The position numbers were made by a program, and so were the translations under genes. Positions 52,513 through 52,626 of a stretch of 52,626 nucleotides of DNA are shown in pieces. The stretch lies in the NCBI RefSeq assembly GCF_005981925.1, contig NZ_VBVX01000008.1, positions 1 through 52,626 of the forward strand. Direction: 5' to 3'. Each line of letters starts with the position of its first letter. Within the stretch, counting starts at the first letter, position 1. The stretch comes from Streptomyces albidochromogenes. Lineage in GTDB: Bacteria; Actinomycetota; Actinomycetes; Streptomycetales; Streptomycetaceae. The notes beneath the pieces were generated by a model. It made no database searches and was not told the origin of the DNA. It saw only the letters and a program-made list of their open reading frames with translations.

Positions 52513-52626
52513 CAAAGGCGTTGGACGTGTCGGTGGGTGATGAGACAGGTGGCGAGGCCGAGGAAGGCTTCATGGATGTCGTCGCGTCGTTCCCAGCGGA
52601 CACGAAGTCGGCGAAAACCGTGGAGC
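52509..52626 (-). mobile_element. IS5-family transposase, C-terminal end, runs off window
   Basis: On the minus strand the last 38 codons read LHGFRRLRVRWERRDDIHEA, then FLGLATCLITHRHVQRLC and a stop at 52509-52511. This is the normal C-terminus of a different IS5-type transposase whose remainder lies beyond the window. It abuts and truncates the rightward IS5 copy, giving a nested pair. Confidence 0.85.

Noticed and set aside
1-52626. tRNA, rRNA, CRISPR arrays, riboswitches
   Set aside because: No cloverleaf ends, regularly spaced repeats or familiar riboswitch cores were found by eye. A covariance-model scan would be decisive.

Overview
The window is GC-rich actinobacterial DNA, most likely from Streptomyces. 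Signs are strong G/C bias at third codon positions, rare TTA (bldA-type) leucine codons in a few accessory genes, and many 1-4 nt stop/start overlaps. There are also IS110, IS5 and IS630 remnants of types common in that genus. No rRNA, tRNA or CRISPR array was seen.

Left part (about 0.1-22 kb), accessory and decayed. An intact IS630-type transposase is followed by a frameshifted small gene, a lipoprotein and an 81-bp direct repeat. Next comes an operon of three paralogous proteins built from repeated Cys/His modules (2.6-6.0 kb). A frameshifted hypothetical gene, a thrice-frameshifted IS110 transposase and an IS5 scrap follow. At 9.4-15.0 kb lies a conflict-system operon of the CATRA type: a small CATRA-associated protein, a C-terminal multi-membrane-helix partner, a TPR plus CHAT (caspase-like) protein, and a Nudix hydrolase. 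From 15.5 to 22 kb there are decayed helicase fragments with duplicated helicase-associated modules, a DUF1877/YfbM-like protein, small hypothetical genes, a membrane pentapeptide-repeat protein and a broken second IS630 transposase.

Right part (about 22-52 kb), a biosynthetic gene cluster bracketed by IS remnants. A leftward run (37.3 to 22.0 kb) encodes amidinotransferase, P450, ferredoxin, a second amidinotransferase, a second P450, an NRPS (degenerate C, A, T), a type II thioesterase, a DpgC-like dioxygenase, branched-chain-type 2-oxoacid dehydrogenase E1 alpha, E1 beta and E2, a class IV aminotransferase and a small membrane protein. Divergent rightward genes encode a methyltransferase-fold protein, a DUF6002 protein that looks like a PLP fold-type II enzyme, a FemX/GNAT-like transferase, a HelR-type RNA polymerase recycling ATPase and an MFS exporter. 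A leftward pair follows: an HxE-type Fe/2-oxoglutarate oxygenase and a free-standing A-T protein with an Asn-like specificity code. The cluster ends with two ATP-grasp ligases and another type II thioesterase, then a gene cut by nested IS5 elements.

My reading (inference): oxoacid dehydrogenase, DpgC-like dioxygenase and aminotransferase convert phenylpyruvate (or a relative) by acyl-CoA oxidation and transamination to a phenylglycine-type residue. The amidinotransferases add amidino groups, P450s and the oxygenase hydroxylate carrier-bound residues (including Asn), and ATP-grasp/FemX-type enzymes rather than normal NRPS condensation form the amide bonds. HelR suggests that the product attacks RNA polymerase. 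The product is unknown to me.
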